Assembly (NCBI GenBank): GCA_031761405.1
Contig: JASEVX010000112.1
Coordinates: forward strand, 186,001 to 250,000
Reading direction: 5' to 3'
From: Serripes groenlandicus
Lineage: Eukaryota > Mollusca > Bivalvia > Cardiida > Cardiidae
DNA: 64,000 nucleotides
Each line of letters starts with the position of its first letter. Position 1 is the first letter of the stretch. The notes beneath the pieces were generated by a model. That model saw only the letters and a program-made list of their open reading frames with translations, searched no databases and was not told the DNA's origin. Below, in pieces: positions 41,767-51,709 of this stretch. Made by a program: the position numbers and the translations under genes.

Positions 41767-44700
41767 CTGTAAAATATTGATTGATTGATTGATTAATTGA
41801 TTGATATATTGATTGATTGATTGATGTATTGATTGATTGATTAATCGATTGATTGATTGATTCATTCATTCATTGAATGAATAATTGATTGAATGAATGA
41901 TTGATTGTTTAAATTGAATTTAACGGCGCTGTCAGTCATATAACGGCGGTCAGTTCATCTACCCGAGTGTTTCCCGAGTTTTCACACCAGTACTCCAACT
42001 GGCTGTTTTTCCGCATACATTATTATTAGCCATTTGATAGTGGAAGACGCATGGCGCTTGGTCGCATTGACTATAAACCCTTAATTGACAGCCCGTGTCG
42101 CTATCAGGATGAGTAACGTCTCAGAAACATTCTGTATTTTGACACAGTCGCCTGAGTTTTCGTTTTCATTTGAGCGAGAAATTTTGAAAAAAATAGCATG
42201 AGACCGTGTTGCAATATATAGTATCGCCATATGGTATAAACAAATCATTATTATTATATTATACAGTGTATGAACCATCCTATATTTAGGATATGACATA
42301 CATGTAATGCAATAAAAAAAGAAATAGGACGCTACCACTATGATCCATAGAATGATACATCTGGGCGGTCTCGGTTTGTGACCAGCAATTATCCTTGTTT
42401 GAGTCGTAATGCGCGTAGGTAGGGCCCGCTACTTCTTGAGGCAGCTTGGTTACAGCCAGGTACTCGGCCTCCGTAATACAATTGTCATCTGAAAAGAATT
42501 TGTTTGTGGATTTATTGATTGATTTGATTGATAAAGGATTGTTTAGATGATTGATTCAATGATTGGAGTTACAATACAATACAATACAATATTTGTCTAA
42601 GATGCTGAGTATGTACAAAATACATAAAAGATAGCTCTGCAATAAATTATACATAGTGATCAGAGGGCAACTAAATGATTTATACATATCAGAAATAAAC
42701 TTAGAATAAGAGAAAAACAAATAGAGAAAGGAAAGAATTAAGGTACATAATGGAAGATAGAAGCATGTTTTATTATTCCTATAATCTATTTTATATATGT
42801 AAACCGTACATATAAACCAGGTTTATATGCCCGTTGTATAAATGAAAGCTAGATAAGCTTGTTTTTTTATGTTTCCATCTTATACGTTTTGTTTTTTAAA
42901 TGACAGTGCTTCTAAAATATATCCTGATACGGCGGACTGTTTACATACCCGTTGTGTTTCTAGGCACTCACACACAAGTAGTTCGTACAACATACCTACA
43001 GTCTGATCTAGATCTACTCCGTTCTGACTTATGAACAGTTCACAGCCGAATGAACAGTGCAGCTAATTGTGTCAAATAAAACATTTAATTTACAAATCCG
43101 ATAAGCAAGTGTTACTCAATAAATAAATAATCTGCAAACAAAGGAGGGGATAATCATGAAACATGATTTTGTGTAAAATGTCTCTTTTTCAAAAGAGAGT
43201 ATCCAGATAGACATATACATCCGTAGTTTGATCAAGACGCACACTGTTCATATTTGAGCCGTCCCGCGAGAAAGCCAACAGTATGGCCTCTGCGTAATGT
43301 AGCGACACGGATCAGCCTGTGCAGTCCGCGCAGGCTGATCTTGGCCGACACATTCTGTCACACGGGGAAAGATGTTTAGAGTAATGATTCCTGAAACGGA
43401 AAATTCACAGGAGGTGAAAAGTGTCTGTCCGGATTAGCCTGTGCGGCATGCTTAGGCTGATCCGGGTCGATTCTTTACGCATAGTCGGGACGGCTCATAT
43501 TACTAACATAGGATTGTGTCAATCTATGTACATTCTAAGAATGTCAACGTTTACCCGTTTTGATCTTCCCTCCGGTTAACCTGTTAACTGCTAATGACAC
43601 ACAATTCATTCGCGTCCGTGTTTTGTAGGTTATGATAAGACTGGTAGTTGTACAGGGTGATCATGTCACAATGTTTTCAAAAGGCAACTGATGCAGAGGC
43701 TTCAAAACGTGTCTGTATGTGGGAAAGAGTTAATGAGAGTCCAGTATAAAATGATCAATATTTAACTTGCCACACTGTTTTTATAAATAGTATATTCATT
43801 AATTTGAAAGATACTTCGTATACGTTCTTATAGATGTTTTCAAACTCGTCTGCTGGAGAACTGTACATGCGCGAATAAAAAGGTTAAACTTACTATCCTG
43901 GTCGTAAAAATACATGATGTCATCAAATTCGGATTTTGATATGACGCCATCTTTTGGAGAAAAGTCTATGACATCGAAGACTTTGTCTGCCAGCAGATGT
44001 AGTTCGTGTCCGCCCGGTAAACTGACCTGTCTGTAAAAGACGTCATTATGATCATTAACTCCCTTTCCAAATTACAGACGCTTTCTGACGCTTCTGTAGA
44101 AGCTGATTTCGGAAAACATTGTGGCAAAAGGAGAAATTGCTCCTTCATCACGAGTAATTTCTCCTTTTTTACCTTGATGTTTAGGTTTTTTTACAAAATG
44201 TTTTCAAAGTCGTCTGTTGCAGATGTGCTGTATGTGGGAAAGGGTAAATACCCTTGACGGGGAAAACTCACACAGTTCCGAAATTTTCTAAAATCGGAAA
44301 CTGGATCAGAGGCGTACTCAGATTAACCTAAAACACCGAGTATTCGTGCGCGAGAAAGATGTCAGTGACGAGCAATTTCTTTACTTTATTCTTAAATTAT
44401 ACCCCCTTCATTCATTGAGATTGTCCATGCTCTTCCCCATCCCACCACCCGTCTGTTGCATTTTCATCCCACGTACGAAAAATGTTAATATAGTTTCATG
44501 GCAAACTACTGTCATGAAAGCACAACGGCTGAATGTGGTTGATACAGTACTTAATGTGCACAACCGCCTTGGGGTGTAGTGGTAGAGCATCCGCCACGGG
44601 TGTGGAAGGTCGCCGATTCGATCCCTGGCCTGCTCACACCAAATGCTTTAACAATGGTTGTAATGACTTCCTCTCCTTGAGATTCCGGATATGTGGGGTT

Positions 44701-44858
44701 ACCATTACGACTGAGTCGCTGACCAGGATAAACTTACCCAGAAATCGCCGTTTTTAACTAATAAGGTGGTTTGAACGATGATGTAAAACACTACACAAAC
44801 GAAACAAAACATACCCGTACGACAGTCCAACCAACACAATACACATGAACACAATCAT
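41672..44858 (-). CDS. Secreted four-EF-hand calcium-binding protein, 142 residues, four coding exons
   Basis: Joining 44858-44815, 44030-43894, 42488-42336 and 41766-41672 gives one frame of 142 codons plus stop with every junction on GT-AG and matching phases (2, 1, 1). Residues 1-15 (MIVFMCIVLVGLSYG) form a short signal peptide, so the product is likely secreted. Four EF-hands follow: a non-canonical loop with one extra residue at about 37-49, and 12-residue loops at 58-69 (DQDNDNCITEAE), 89-100 (DSNKDNCWSQTE) and 109-120 (DHSGNGLVDIHE). Loops 2 and 4 each span an exon junction and become canonical only after splicing, strong support for the model. The C terminus is His/Gly-rich (HGHGNHDG). 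The length suits a small extracellular calcium buffer or sensor; a role in secreted matrix or mineral handling is inference. I know no specific orthologue. Confidence 0.85.
41777..42110 (-). mobile_element. SINE family A with long (CAAT)n tail next to a splice site
   Basis: On the minus strand: eroded head near 42110, body words (GGAGTACTGGTGTGAAAACT), tail domain TGACTGACAGCGCCGTTAAA, then about 130 bases of CAAT/CATT repeats ending some 10 bases before the exon 5 acceptor. Confidence 0.85.
42336..42488 (-). CDS. EF-hand gene exon 4 (rest of EF-hand 2, EF-hand 3)
   Basis: Acceptor ATTCTTTTCAG, donor AGTG|GTAGCG. A GTGGTA four bases earlier could also serve, but only GTAGCG gives a 12-residue fourth loop. 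Residues 61-111, phases 1 in and 1 out. Confidence 0.85.
42510..43252. other. EF-hand gene intron sequence
   Basis: AT-rich; includes a short ACAAT microsatellite at about 42573-42592 and GATT repeats. No other element recognised. Confidence 0.4.
43253..43500. mobile_element. MITE family 3, full copy inside an intron
   Basis: TTGAGCCGTCCCGCGAGAAA at one end and AGTCGGGACGGCTCATAT at the other. The interior has two palindromic blocks: CGGATCAGCCTGTGCAGTCC with its partner, and GGATTAGCCTGTGCGGCATG with CTTAGGCTGATCC. Confidence 0.85.
43660..43733. mobile_element. MITE family 1, terminal half
   Basis: CACAATGTTTTCAAAAGGCA and GTATGTGGGAAAGAGTTAA. Confidence 0.55.
43894..44030 (-). CDS. EF-hand gene exon 3 (EF-hand 1 and start of EF-hand 2)
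   Basis: Acceptor GTCTTTTACAG, donor GATA|GTAAGT. Residues 15-60, including VFDVIDFSPKDGVISKSEF and the first three residues of the second loop. Phase 2 in, phase 1 out. Confidence 0.85.
44055..44247. mobile_element. MITE family 1 upstream of EF-hand exon 3
   Basis: TTAACTCCCTTTCCAAATTA, GGCAAAAGGAGAAATTGCTC, AGTAATTTCTCCTTTTTTAC and GTGGGAAAGGGTAAA. Its edge lies about 25 bases from the exon 3 acceptor. Confidence 0.8.
44566..44808 (+). mobile_element. SINE family B in the intron between EF-hand exons 2 and 3
   Basis: Box A region GTGTAGTGGTAGAGCATCCG, box B CGATTCGATCCCTGG, tail CACTACACAAACGAAAC. Ends about 7 bases from the exon 2 donor. Confidence 0.88.
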
Positions 44859-44861
44859 TCT
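44815..44861 (-). CDS. EF-hand gene exon 2 (start codon, signal peptide)
   Basis: Acceptor CAATTTCAG|AGAATG, then ATG at 44858-44856, ending TACGG|GTATGT in phase 2. Encodes the hydrophobic signal peptide, residues 1-14 and part of 15. Confidence 0.8.
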
Positions 44862-45212
44862 CTGAAATTGAAAGATAATGTGTCCGTTGTGTGCCTCATA
44901 AGAACTGATATGTTACCCAAACCCGGCTACCAATAGCAAACGCTCAAGATGTGCCAGAGTTGGTACCCCGTGTTTTTTCGCTTTAACACAGTTATTTAAA
45001 ACATGTTTTTCAAATCAACTGCTTTCGCCGTATGTATCTTACCATCGTTAAAAGCCAGTTTCAGATTATCGAAGTTTATTAACTTATTACAAATAACAAC
45101 ATGTAATTGTGAATCCAGTTCAACAATGAATCGAATGAAATACTAATTCTTTAGCTATTTCAAGATCTCTCAGTTTCAGAGCTTCAATAATATATTGAGA
45201 TAAAGTTTTCAG

Positions 45213-45440
45213 TTATACTTGATTATAAACACATATACATGTAAGTGATTGTACATCTTTAAAGAACGGCTTGATGTGAACTCCTCTTATATCAATGAAC
45301 ATGGTGTCATGAAACAAGAAGTGTTCGCCATTCTCAATAGAGCTTGGACGTTTTGTACAGAACCGTTGTTCATAAGGTATACTCGTATTGTTATATCTTC
45401 TAGTGCCAAACTGAATAGGGAAAAGTCCCCTGACTGGTAA
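45213..45440 (-). pseudogene. LINE-like reverse transcriptase 3' end fragment
   Basis: The minus-strand frame reads IPYEQRFCTKRPSSIENGEH then FLFHDTMFIDIR. It matches the pattern of the C-terminal zinc knuckle of many non-LTR polymerases (RFC-x2-C ... IED-E-HFLFxC ... DIR), with the second and last Cys replaced by Arg and Asp. It lies in intron 1 of the EF-hand gene, same orientation, flanked by a MITE 3. Confidence 0.55.
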
Positions 45441-45446
45441 GCATGT

Positions 45447-45714
45447 ATGAGCCGTCCCGCGAGAAAACCAACAGTATGGCTTCTGTGTAATGTATCGACC
45501 CGGATCAGCCTGCGCAGTCCGCGCAGACTGATCCGGGTCGATACATTCCATCTCTGGGGGAAAGAGGTATAGAGCAATGATTCCTGGAACAGAAAATGAA
45601 CAGGAGGCGAAGAGTGTCTATACGGGTAAGCCTGCGCGGCATGCTTAGGCTGATCCGGTCGGTACTTTACGCTGAGTCCACAATGTTGTTTTTTTCTCGC
45701 GGGACGGCTCATAT
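45447..45714. mobile_element. MITE family 3, full copy
   Basis: ATGAGCCGTCCCGCGAGAAA and TTTCTCGCGGGACGGCTCAT are perfect 20-base terminal inverted repeats. The inner palindrome CGGATCAGCCTGCGCAGTCC is near-perfect. Confidence 0.92.
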
Positions 45715-45867
45715 GTCTGACGTAATTTCTGTTAATGCAATCAATATATCATTAACCTAAAGCAGTAAGGTTTAACAAAAGACATGTATAGTGATTGATA
45801 ATCAAAAAAGAAAGATTTCTTAATTGCAAACGCTGCTTCGAGTATACCATCCCGAATTTGCGATCTG

Positions 45868-46017
45868 ATATGAGCCGGCCCGCGAGAAAACAAAATTGTG
45901 GAATATGCGTAAAGTATCGACTCGGTTCAGTCTAAGCATGCCGCGGAGGCTAACCCTGACAGACAATTTTCGTCTCCTGGGGATTTTCTGTTTCAGGAAT
46001 CATTACTCTATACCTCT

Positions 46018-46053
<36 letters not shown>

Positions 46054-46164
46054 TGAGACGGAATGTGTCGGCCCGGATTAGCCTGCGCGGATTGCGCAGG
46101 CTGATCTAGGTCGATACATTACGCAGAGGCCATAATGTTGGTTTTCTCATGGGACGGCTCATAT
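45868..46164. mobile_element. MITE family 3 copy with a poly-C expansion
   Basis: ATATGAGCCGGCCCGCGAGA to CATGGGACGGCTCATAT, inverted relative to the previous copy. At 46020-46053 a run of about 33 C replaces the CCCACAGAGACGG-type sequence of the copy at 53735. Confidence 0.88.
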
Positions 46165-46186
46165 GTTGGTTTATTTACTTATTTAC

Positions 46187-46224
46187 CTCGATGTAGTCGA
46201 CACGTAGAAGGCTGAACTCAGACT
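46187..46224 (-). other. EF-hand gene exon 1 (5' UTR)
   Basis: From the initiator A at 46224 to a donor ATCGAG|GTAAAT (exon end 46187): 38 bases with no ATG. Spliced to the acceptor at 44861, the start codon has A at -3. The inferred intron 1 holds a MITE 3 copy and LINE debris. RNA evidence would settle whether further upstream exons exist. Confidence 0.55.
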
Positions 46225-46255
46225 GAAAACCTCAGGTCTGTCTGGTCTATTTAAA
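46224..46255 (-). promoter_or_regulatory. Candidate core promoter of the EF-hand gene
   Basis: TTTAAATA at 46255-46248 lies 31 bases upstream of an initiator TCAGTCT with the A at 46224, the canonical TATA to start-site spacing. The following exon has a strong donor. Based on sequence only. Confidence 0.45.
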
Positions 46256-46320
46256 ATGTCTTATCACCTAATAAGTACGCAATCTGTATTGTCATTTCAA
46301 AATGCTGCTAGTTACGTTAT

Positions 46321-46402
46321 CACTAAGTCATAGCCTGTTACGTAAGTTAGCACTAAGTTATAGCCTGTTACGTACTTTAGCACTAAGTTATAGCCTGTTC
46401 TA
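46321..46402. repeat. Three 30-bp direct repeats ~100 bases upstream of the EF-hand promoter
   Basis: CACTAAGT(C/T)ATAGCCTGTTACGTA occurs at 46321, 46351 and 46381, the third copy truncated. Might hold a repeated factor site, or be a small tandem duplication. Confidence 0.75.
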
Positions 46403-46499
46403 GTTTGTTTTTGTTATTAATATATCACTACACTACATGCTGAGGGATATTGCATGATCTGAAAAACTATGCGGATACACATTCTCGGCTGAGTCGTCA

Positions 46500-46631
46500 C
46501 TGATGTCAACATGGGCAATTTCTCCTTTTTCCATTATTTGGTCTTCGTTTTCCCCCAGTAAATATACCCTTGGTTGGAGACTTTTTCAAAGTCGTCTGCT
46601 GCAGATTTGTCGTATGTGTGTAAAGGGTTAA
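46500..46631. mobile_element. MITE family 1, half copy
   Basis: GGGCAATTTCTCCTTTTTCC, AAAGTCGTCTGCTGCAGATT and GTGTAAAGGGTTAA. Confidence 0.6.
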
Positions 46632-46892
46632 AGCCCATACTCAATTGATACAACTATAATAGCATACAGTGTATACATGATATGAGACAACTGTATTCAG
46701 GACATGTTAATGTGTGTTCTGGTGCATAAAAAGTCTTATCATTATATGATCCATGCTCTACACAAATCAACTGTAAGTTATTTGCGACCAGTGTAAATCG
46801 AAATCGGCCAATTTGATCCCGCTCTGCACTGTTCGTCGATAAGTCATAAACTTTATAAGGTTGCGAGTCACTTCTGTGAGGCAGTATCTGTT

Positions 46893-48262
46893 TCTGTTTG
46901 GACCCGTAGCATGAATGTGCATACAGGTCTATTTGGACCCGTAGCATGAATGTGCATACAGGTCTGTTTGGACCCGTAGCATGAATGTGCATACAGGTAT
47001 GTTTGGACCCGTAGCATGAATGTGCATACAGGTCTGTTTGGACCCGTAGCGTGAATGTGCATATAGGTCTGTTTGGACACGTAGCATGAATGTGCATACA
47101 GGTCTATTTGGACCCGTAGCATGAATGTACATACAGGTCTGTTTGGACCCGTAGCATGAATGTGCATAGAGGTCTGTTTGGAACCGTAGCATGCATGAGC
47201 ATACAGGTCTGTTTCGACCCGTAGCATGAATGTGCATATAGGTCTGTTTGGACCCGTAGCATGAATGTGCATACAGGTCTGTTTCGACCCGTAGCATGAA
47301 TGTGCATATAGGTCTGTTTGGACCCGTAGCATGAATGTGCATATAGGTCTGTTTGGACCCGTAGCATGAATGTACATACAGGTCTGTTTGGACCCGTAGC
47401 ATGCATGAGCATACAGGTCTGTTTGGACCCGTAGCATGAATGTGCATACAGGTCTGTTTGGAACCGTAGCATGAATGTGCATACAGGTCTGTTTGGACCC
47501 GTAGCATGCATGAGCATACAGGCTTGTTTCGACCCGTAGCATGAATGTGCATACAGGTCTGTTTCGACCCGTAGCATGAATGTGCATATAGGTTTGTTTG
47601 GACCCGTAGCATGAATGTGCATACAGGTCTGTTTGGAACCGTAGCATGAATGTGCATACAGGTCTGTTTGGACCCGTAGCATGAATGTGCATACAGGTCT
47701 GTTTGGACCCGTAGCATGAATGTGCATACAGGTCTGTTTGGACCCGTAGCATGAATGTACATACAGGTCTGTTTGGAACCGTAACATGAATGTGCATACA
47801 GGTCTATTTGGACCCGTAGCATGAATGTGCATACAGGTCTGTTTGGACCCGTAGCATGAATGTGCATACAGGTCTGTTTGGACCCGTAGCATGAATGTGC
47901 ATACAGGTCTGTTTGGACCCGTAACATGAATGTGCATACAGGTCTGTTTGGACCCGTAGCATGAATGTGCATATAGGTCTATTTGGACCCGTAGCATGCA
48001 TGAGTATACAGGTCTGTTTGGACCCGTAGCATGAATGTGCATACAGGTCTGTTTGGACCCGTAGCATGAATGTGCATGCAGGTCTGTTTGGACCCGTAGC
48101 ATGCATGAGTATACAGGTCTGTTTGGACCCGTAGCATACATGAGTATACAGGTCTGTTTGGACCCGTAGCATGCATGAGCATACAGGTATGTTTGGACCC
48201 GTAGCATGAATGTGCATACAGGTCTGTTTGGACCCGTAGCATTCATGTGCATACAGGTCTGT
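46893..48262. repeat. 35-bp tandem repeat, about 39 copies
   Basis: GGACCCGTAGCATGAATGTG recurs every 35 bases, with CATGCATGAGCATAC and CATGAATGTACATAC sub-types. All three minus-strand frames are open for long stretches because three units form 35 stop-free codons. Confidence 0.97.
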
Positions 48263-48296
48263 TTCCACACATGTTATAATTATAGTAATGTTGTTA

Positions 48297-48500
48297 GTGG
48301 AAGACAGGGGTGCAGAGGTAGAGCGTCGGCCTCTCGTACCAAAGATCCCGGGTTCGAATCCCGTAATGATCGGGTTCTGCCTTCGTGATTTGTCCACACA
48401 AACGGTGCGAGTACTGGTTAAGTCTCCAGGCAGGAGACATCGAGCGTGAACGCTTGTTTCGCAATCAATGTAAACTAAATAAGTTTAAACTAAAGGTTGT
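48297..48500 (+). mobile_element. SINE family D
   Basis: Box A CAGAGGTAGAGCGTCGGCCT, perfect box B GGGTTCGAATCCC, body GTGATTTGTCCACACAAACG and GCGAGTACTGGTTAAGTCTC, ending GTTTCGCAATCAATGTAAAC. It lacks the tail domain shared by families A-C. Starts about 35 bases after the 35-bp array. Confidence 0.85.
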
Positions 48501-48535
48501 TTTTTGGCTGGAACACCGTTCCATTTCACTTTTGG

Positions 48536-48690
48536 TTAACCCTTTCCCACATACAGCAAATCTGCAGTACATGACTCGGAACAGATCTTTTCAAGAATGT
48601 TGAATATTTCTATAACTGAAAGAAAACTTATTGAATAAGTTGAAAGAGTTGAAAGTTCTCCTTTTGTCACAATGTCTTCAAAAGTCGTCA
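48536..48690. mobile_element. MITE family 1, half copy
   Basis: TTAACCCTTTCCCACATACA, AATCTGCAGTACATGACTCG, CTCCTTTTGTCACAATGTCT. Confidence 0.6.
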
Positions 48691-49103
48691 AAAAGGCTTA
48701 CAAAGATAGAAAAAAACACCCAGATAGTTCGCATTTCGTTTTAGGTTTTGGAGTGAAGGTTTCATTCATAACAGATAACCTTCACTTATCAGTAAGATGA
48801 TACTTAAAGTCACGAAATTGTCCTACAAATATGATAACAATCTGTTACAAATGATGGTTTGACGTAATAAAACACGTTGAAACCAGACTTCTGCGTATTA
48901 GATTGATCTAATATACATGTATGTCCCAACATACAACAATTTGTATCAAACGATTTTGAAAACATCTTGACAAAAGTATCAACTATTTAAAAAATGAAAG
49001 TATGATTATTGTATGGAAAGTGTAGCATGAGAAGAACTTGCTCGTCATAAACAATTTCATCTTTTTCAGCTTAATTTCAAAATGTCGCCTGTTCCTGATG
49101 CGT

Positions 49104-49332
49104 TTAACCCTTTCCCACCTGCAGACGCATTTTAACGCAATAGCAGCAGACGACTTTTGAAAACATCGTGGCCAAAGGTGAAATTGCTCATGATGAGCAA
49201 TTTCACCTTTGGCCACAATGTTTTCCACTTATAGTCATTGGTTATCCATTCAATTATAGAGATTTTCCTTTTTTTGACAAAATATGTTCAAAGTCGTCTG
49301 CTGCAGATTAGTTATATGAGGGAAAGGGTTAA
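49104..49332. mobile_element. MITE family 1, full copy
   Basis: TTAACCCTTTCCCACCTGCA to GAGGGAAAGGGTTAA; the central palindrome GTGAAATTGCTCATGATGAG continuing CAATTTCAC is perfect and extends into CTTTGGCCAC on both sides. Confidence 0.92.
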
Positions 49333-49741
49333 GCTTCAAAATGCATATCCAAGTGAAAATTATTAATTGACACTTTTGTATGCACAGGTATTTAGTGCTC
49401 TAGTCGTTTCTGTGACCCTTTCCCGAATATAAAACAATATACAGCCAGCACTTGAGTCAAAGTTTTGTCAAACTATAGAAACTTTCTACAAATGAAAGCC
49501 CAATTATTGAATTCAGCTGAAAATATTATGGCAAAAGGAGAAGTTGCTCATTGTGTCTACACGTTTCCTAATTTGAATAAATCCTATATTCTAATGGCAA
49601 GTAAGGACCAGGTCATAATCAGAAACTTATCTATGCGCGTCTATCACGCCATGAGAAAGAGGAATTTTGATAAAAGTGGTAACAACACTGTTAATAACTT
49701 GTTTACTTGTATTAATATAAGTAATTTTTATATTCCATATG

Positions 49742-49970
49742 TTAACCCTTTCCCTCATATGACAATTTTGCAGCAGACGACTTTAAACATATTTTGTCAA
49801 AAAATGGAAAATCTCTATAATTGAATAGATAACCTATGACGAAAAGTGGTAAACATTGTGTCAAAAGTTGAAATTGCTCGTTTTGAGCATTTTTTCTTTT
49901 TGTACTATGTTTTCAAAAAGCCGTCTGCTGCAGAGGCGTCAGAAAGCGTCTATATGAGGGAAAGGGTTAA
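49742..49970. mobile_element. MITE family 1, full copy
   Basis: TTAACCCTTTCCCTCATATG to GAGGGAAAGGGTTAA, internal GAAATTGCTCGTTTTGAGCA. Confidence 0.92.
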
Positions 49971-50109
49971 TATGTATAAATACTAATGGAAATACATGTA
50001 TTTTCCACTGTATTTCTCAATAAACTTGTAAACTTTTATATATTAGGATATCAGTTCCACAAGGTATTGAATCTTAGAAAAGTAAATTGTTTTTGTTTTA
50101 CACATATTA

Positions 50110-50255
50110 TATTTAATACTCAGCCCTCCTTCACGCTCGGGGAATAGTTTGATGTGAGGATAAATTTAAATCCCGGTAAAACTGGTCAACTACCCGGGAA
50201 ACGCCGTGGTATAACCGAAATTCTGTTGAAAGCAGCGAAAAACACAATTCGGACA
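50110..50255 (+). mobile_element. SINE family B, 3' half
   Basis: CCTTCACGCTCGGGGAATAG, AACTGGTCAACTACCCGGGA, AACGCCGTGGTATAACCGAA and GAAAGCAGCGAAAAACAC. Confidence 0.7.
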
Positions 50256-50751
50256 AATAAACAAACTCAGTAATTTCACACGGGCCATGTCTTATAATTT
50301 AATCCTTTTTCACTTACAGTCGCATTTTGAAGACATTGTGACAAATTCTCCGTTTGACACAATGTGTTTTTCAATATTTATACTTCTAATTCAGTGAAGA
50401 ATGTTCACGTATTGTTGTCTATAAAAATTCAAAGTTGACTGTTATGGATTTGTTGTATGAACAGGTGCCAGTCGCGGTTAAAATCTAAAACTAGCATTTT
50501 ACAATATATTGACACTATATAATCAAATACTATTTTTACATTTTAAACGAGTCTGGTACATGTGGTTGTATGCGGGAAAAGGTTGAGGTTATGTTGCATC
50601 TGCTTCTAGATCACATAAAGGGATATGTTAGTTCAATGTCTGAAATTTTATTTGGCTGAATAATTAATGATGTGTATAGTAATTATTAAATGGACATTGA
50701 ATGGGCCATTGAGACTGGGCTTATACTGGTATAAATTTGTAGGTGTCCGCC

Positions 50752-50998
50752 TCGCTTGTTTATTGGTAGAACGGCCGCCTCGGTTGAAGGAGGTCACGGG
50801 TTAGATCCGCAGTTCGGTAGTACCGAATACCTTAACATTGCAGTAATGGCTTTCCGACCTTGGCGCACATGATTGTCGGGTCAGAACTACAACTGACTGG
50901 CTGTAGTCAGACAAAATGAAGCAGTGGCACAAGTAACTTACCCCGGAAACGCCGTGATATAACTGAACTAAAGGAGTTAAACACCATACAAACAAACT
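50752..50998 (+). mobile_element. SINE family B
   Basis: TTATTGGTAGAACGGCCGCC (box A region), CACGGGTTAGATCCGCAG (box B region), GCAGTAATGGCTTTCCGACC, tail domain AACGCCGTGATATAACTGAA and CACCATACAAACAAAC. Confidence 0.88.
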
Positions 50999-51135
50999 GA
51001 ACAAAATCAACTATTCCGATTAAAAAATATGTTACGTAGAACGAATTTGAAAACAAGATAGTTGCGTCCCTGTTTGTCTCATTAGATTATCGCGATGGTG
51101 CAGATGTTGCCGTAGCTATTAGGTGAAACTCTTAC

Positions 51136-51259
51136 ACTGATAGGAACGCATTAGCATTAAAGAGTTGTAATTTTTAAAAGGGATCCCGGAATATATCTTG
51201 CCGTCGCTTTCAGTATGTTCCTCGATGAGTAATTTCAGTGCTTTGACATACTCATTGAT
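51136..51259 (-). CDS. Internal exon of an unrecognised gene
   Basis: A good acceptor (CAGCTATTGCAG) at 51261-51260 and donor (CAGT|GTAAGA) at 51135 enclose 124 bases with one open frame: 41 codons plus one base, starting INEYVKALKLLIEEHTESDG and containing GKIYSGIPFKNYNSLMLM. Phase 0 in, phase 1 out. The N-terminal half looks helical, followed by a Gly/Pro turn. Coherent splice borders and complex composition make a real exon likely, but no family is recognised and no partner exon with matching phase was found nearby. It may belong with the block at 51595-51708, though that block ends in a stop and so is not a simple upstream neighbour. Confidence 0.5.
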
Positions 51260-51489
51260 CTGCAATAGCTGTCAGTGAACGCACTGAACTATCTTATTAA
51301 AGTTCAGTAATGTTTCCAATTTAATCTGATCCTTTACACCAAACTATTCGACAGTTGACAAGTCTGCATTGGATGACTTTAGAATGCAATATGAATACAG
51401 GATCAGACACTTATCTAAGGAAAAAGCTATCCTTTTTTCACAGTAATTTCTAGTTCTGCTCAGTTTATGTATACTACTCTCACATAATT

Positions 51490-51571
51490 ACCAGACTTAC
51501 ATTCCTTTTCCTTTTTAATAGACGTCTGTTGCAGAGAAGTCAGAAAGCGTGTATATGTTGAAAAGGGTTAA
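51490..51571. mobile_element. MITE family 1, half copy
   Basis: ACGTCTGTTGCAGAGAAGTC, AGAAAGCGTGTATATGTTGA and AAAGGGTTAA at the right edge. Confidence 0.6.
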
Positions 51572-51594
51572 CGCTTGTGACAAGTACCTGTGTA

Positions 51595-51708
51595 TTAAAA
51601 CCGGTTGTCCCTCTTCAACAAAGCATTCCCTTTTCTGTCCGATAAAACAATTCCGTAAACTATGTCACTGATATATATTGCCGAGGAACAAACAAAGTCA
51701 CGGCAGTT
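51595..51708 (-). CDS. Possible terminal exon, unrecognised
   Basis: A strong acceptor (CTTTCGTCCTTTGCAG) at 51710-51709 leads into 37 codons ending in TAA at 51597-51595. The peptide NCRDFVCSSAIYISDIVYGI continues VLSDRKGNALLKRDNRF, with two Cys and a basic C terminus. The other two frames close quickly. As at the EF-hand gene, a MITE 1 end begins a few bases past the stop. No poly(A) signal was seen. Confidence 0.4.
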   Translation of the reverse strand, partial: NCRDFVCSSAIYISDIVYGIVLSDRKGNALLKRDNRF

Positions 51709-51709
51709 C

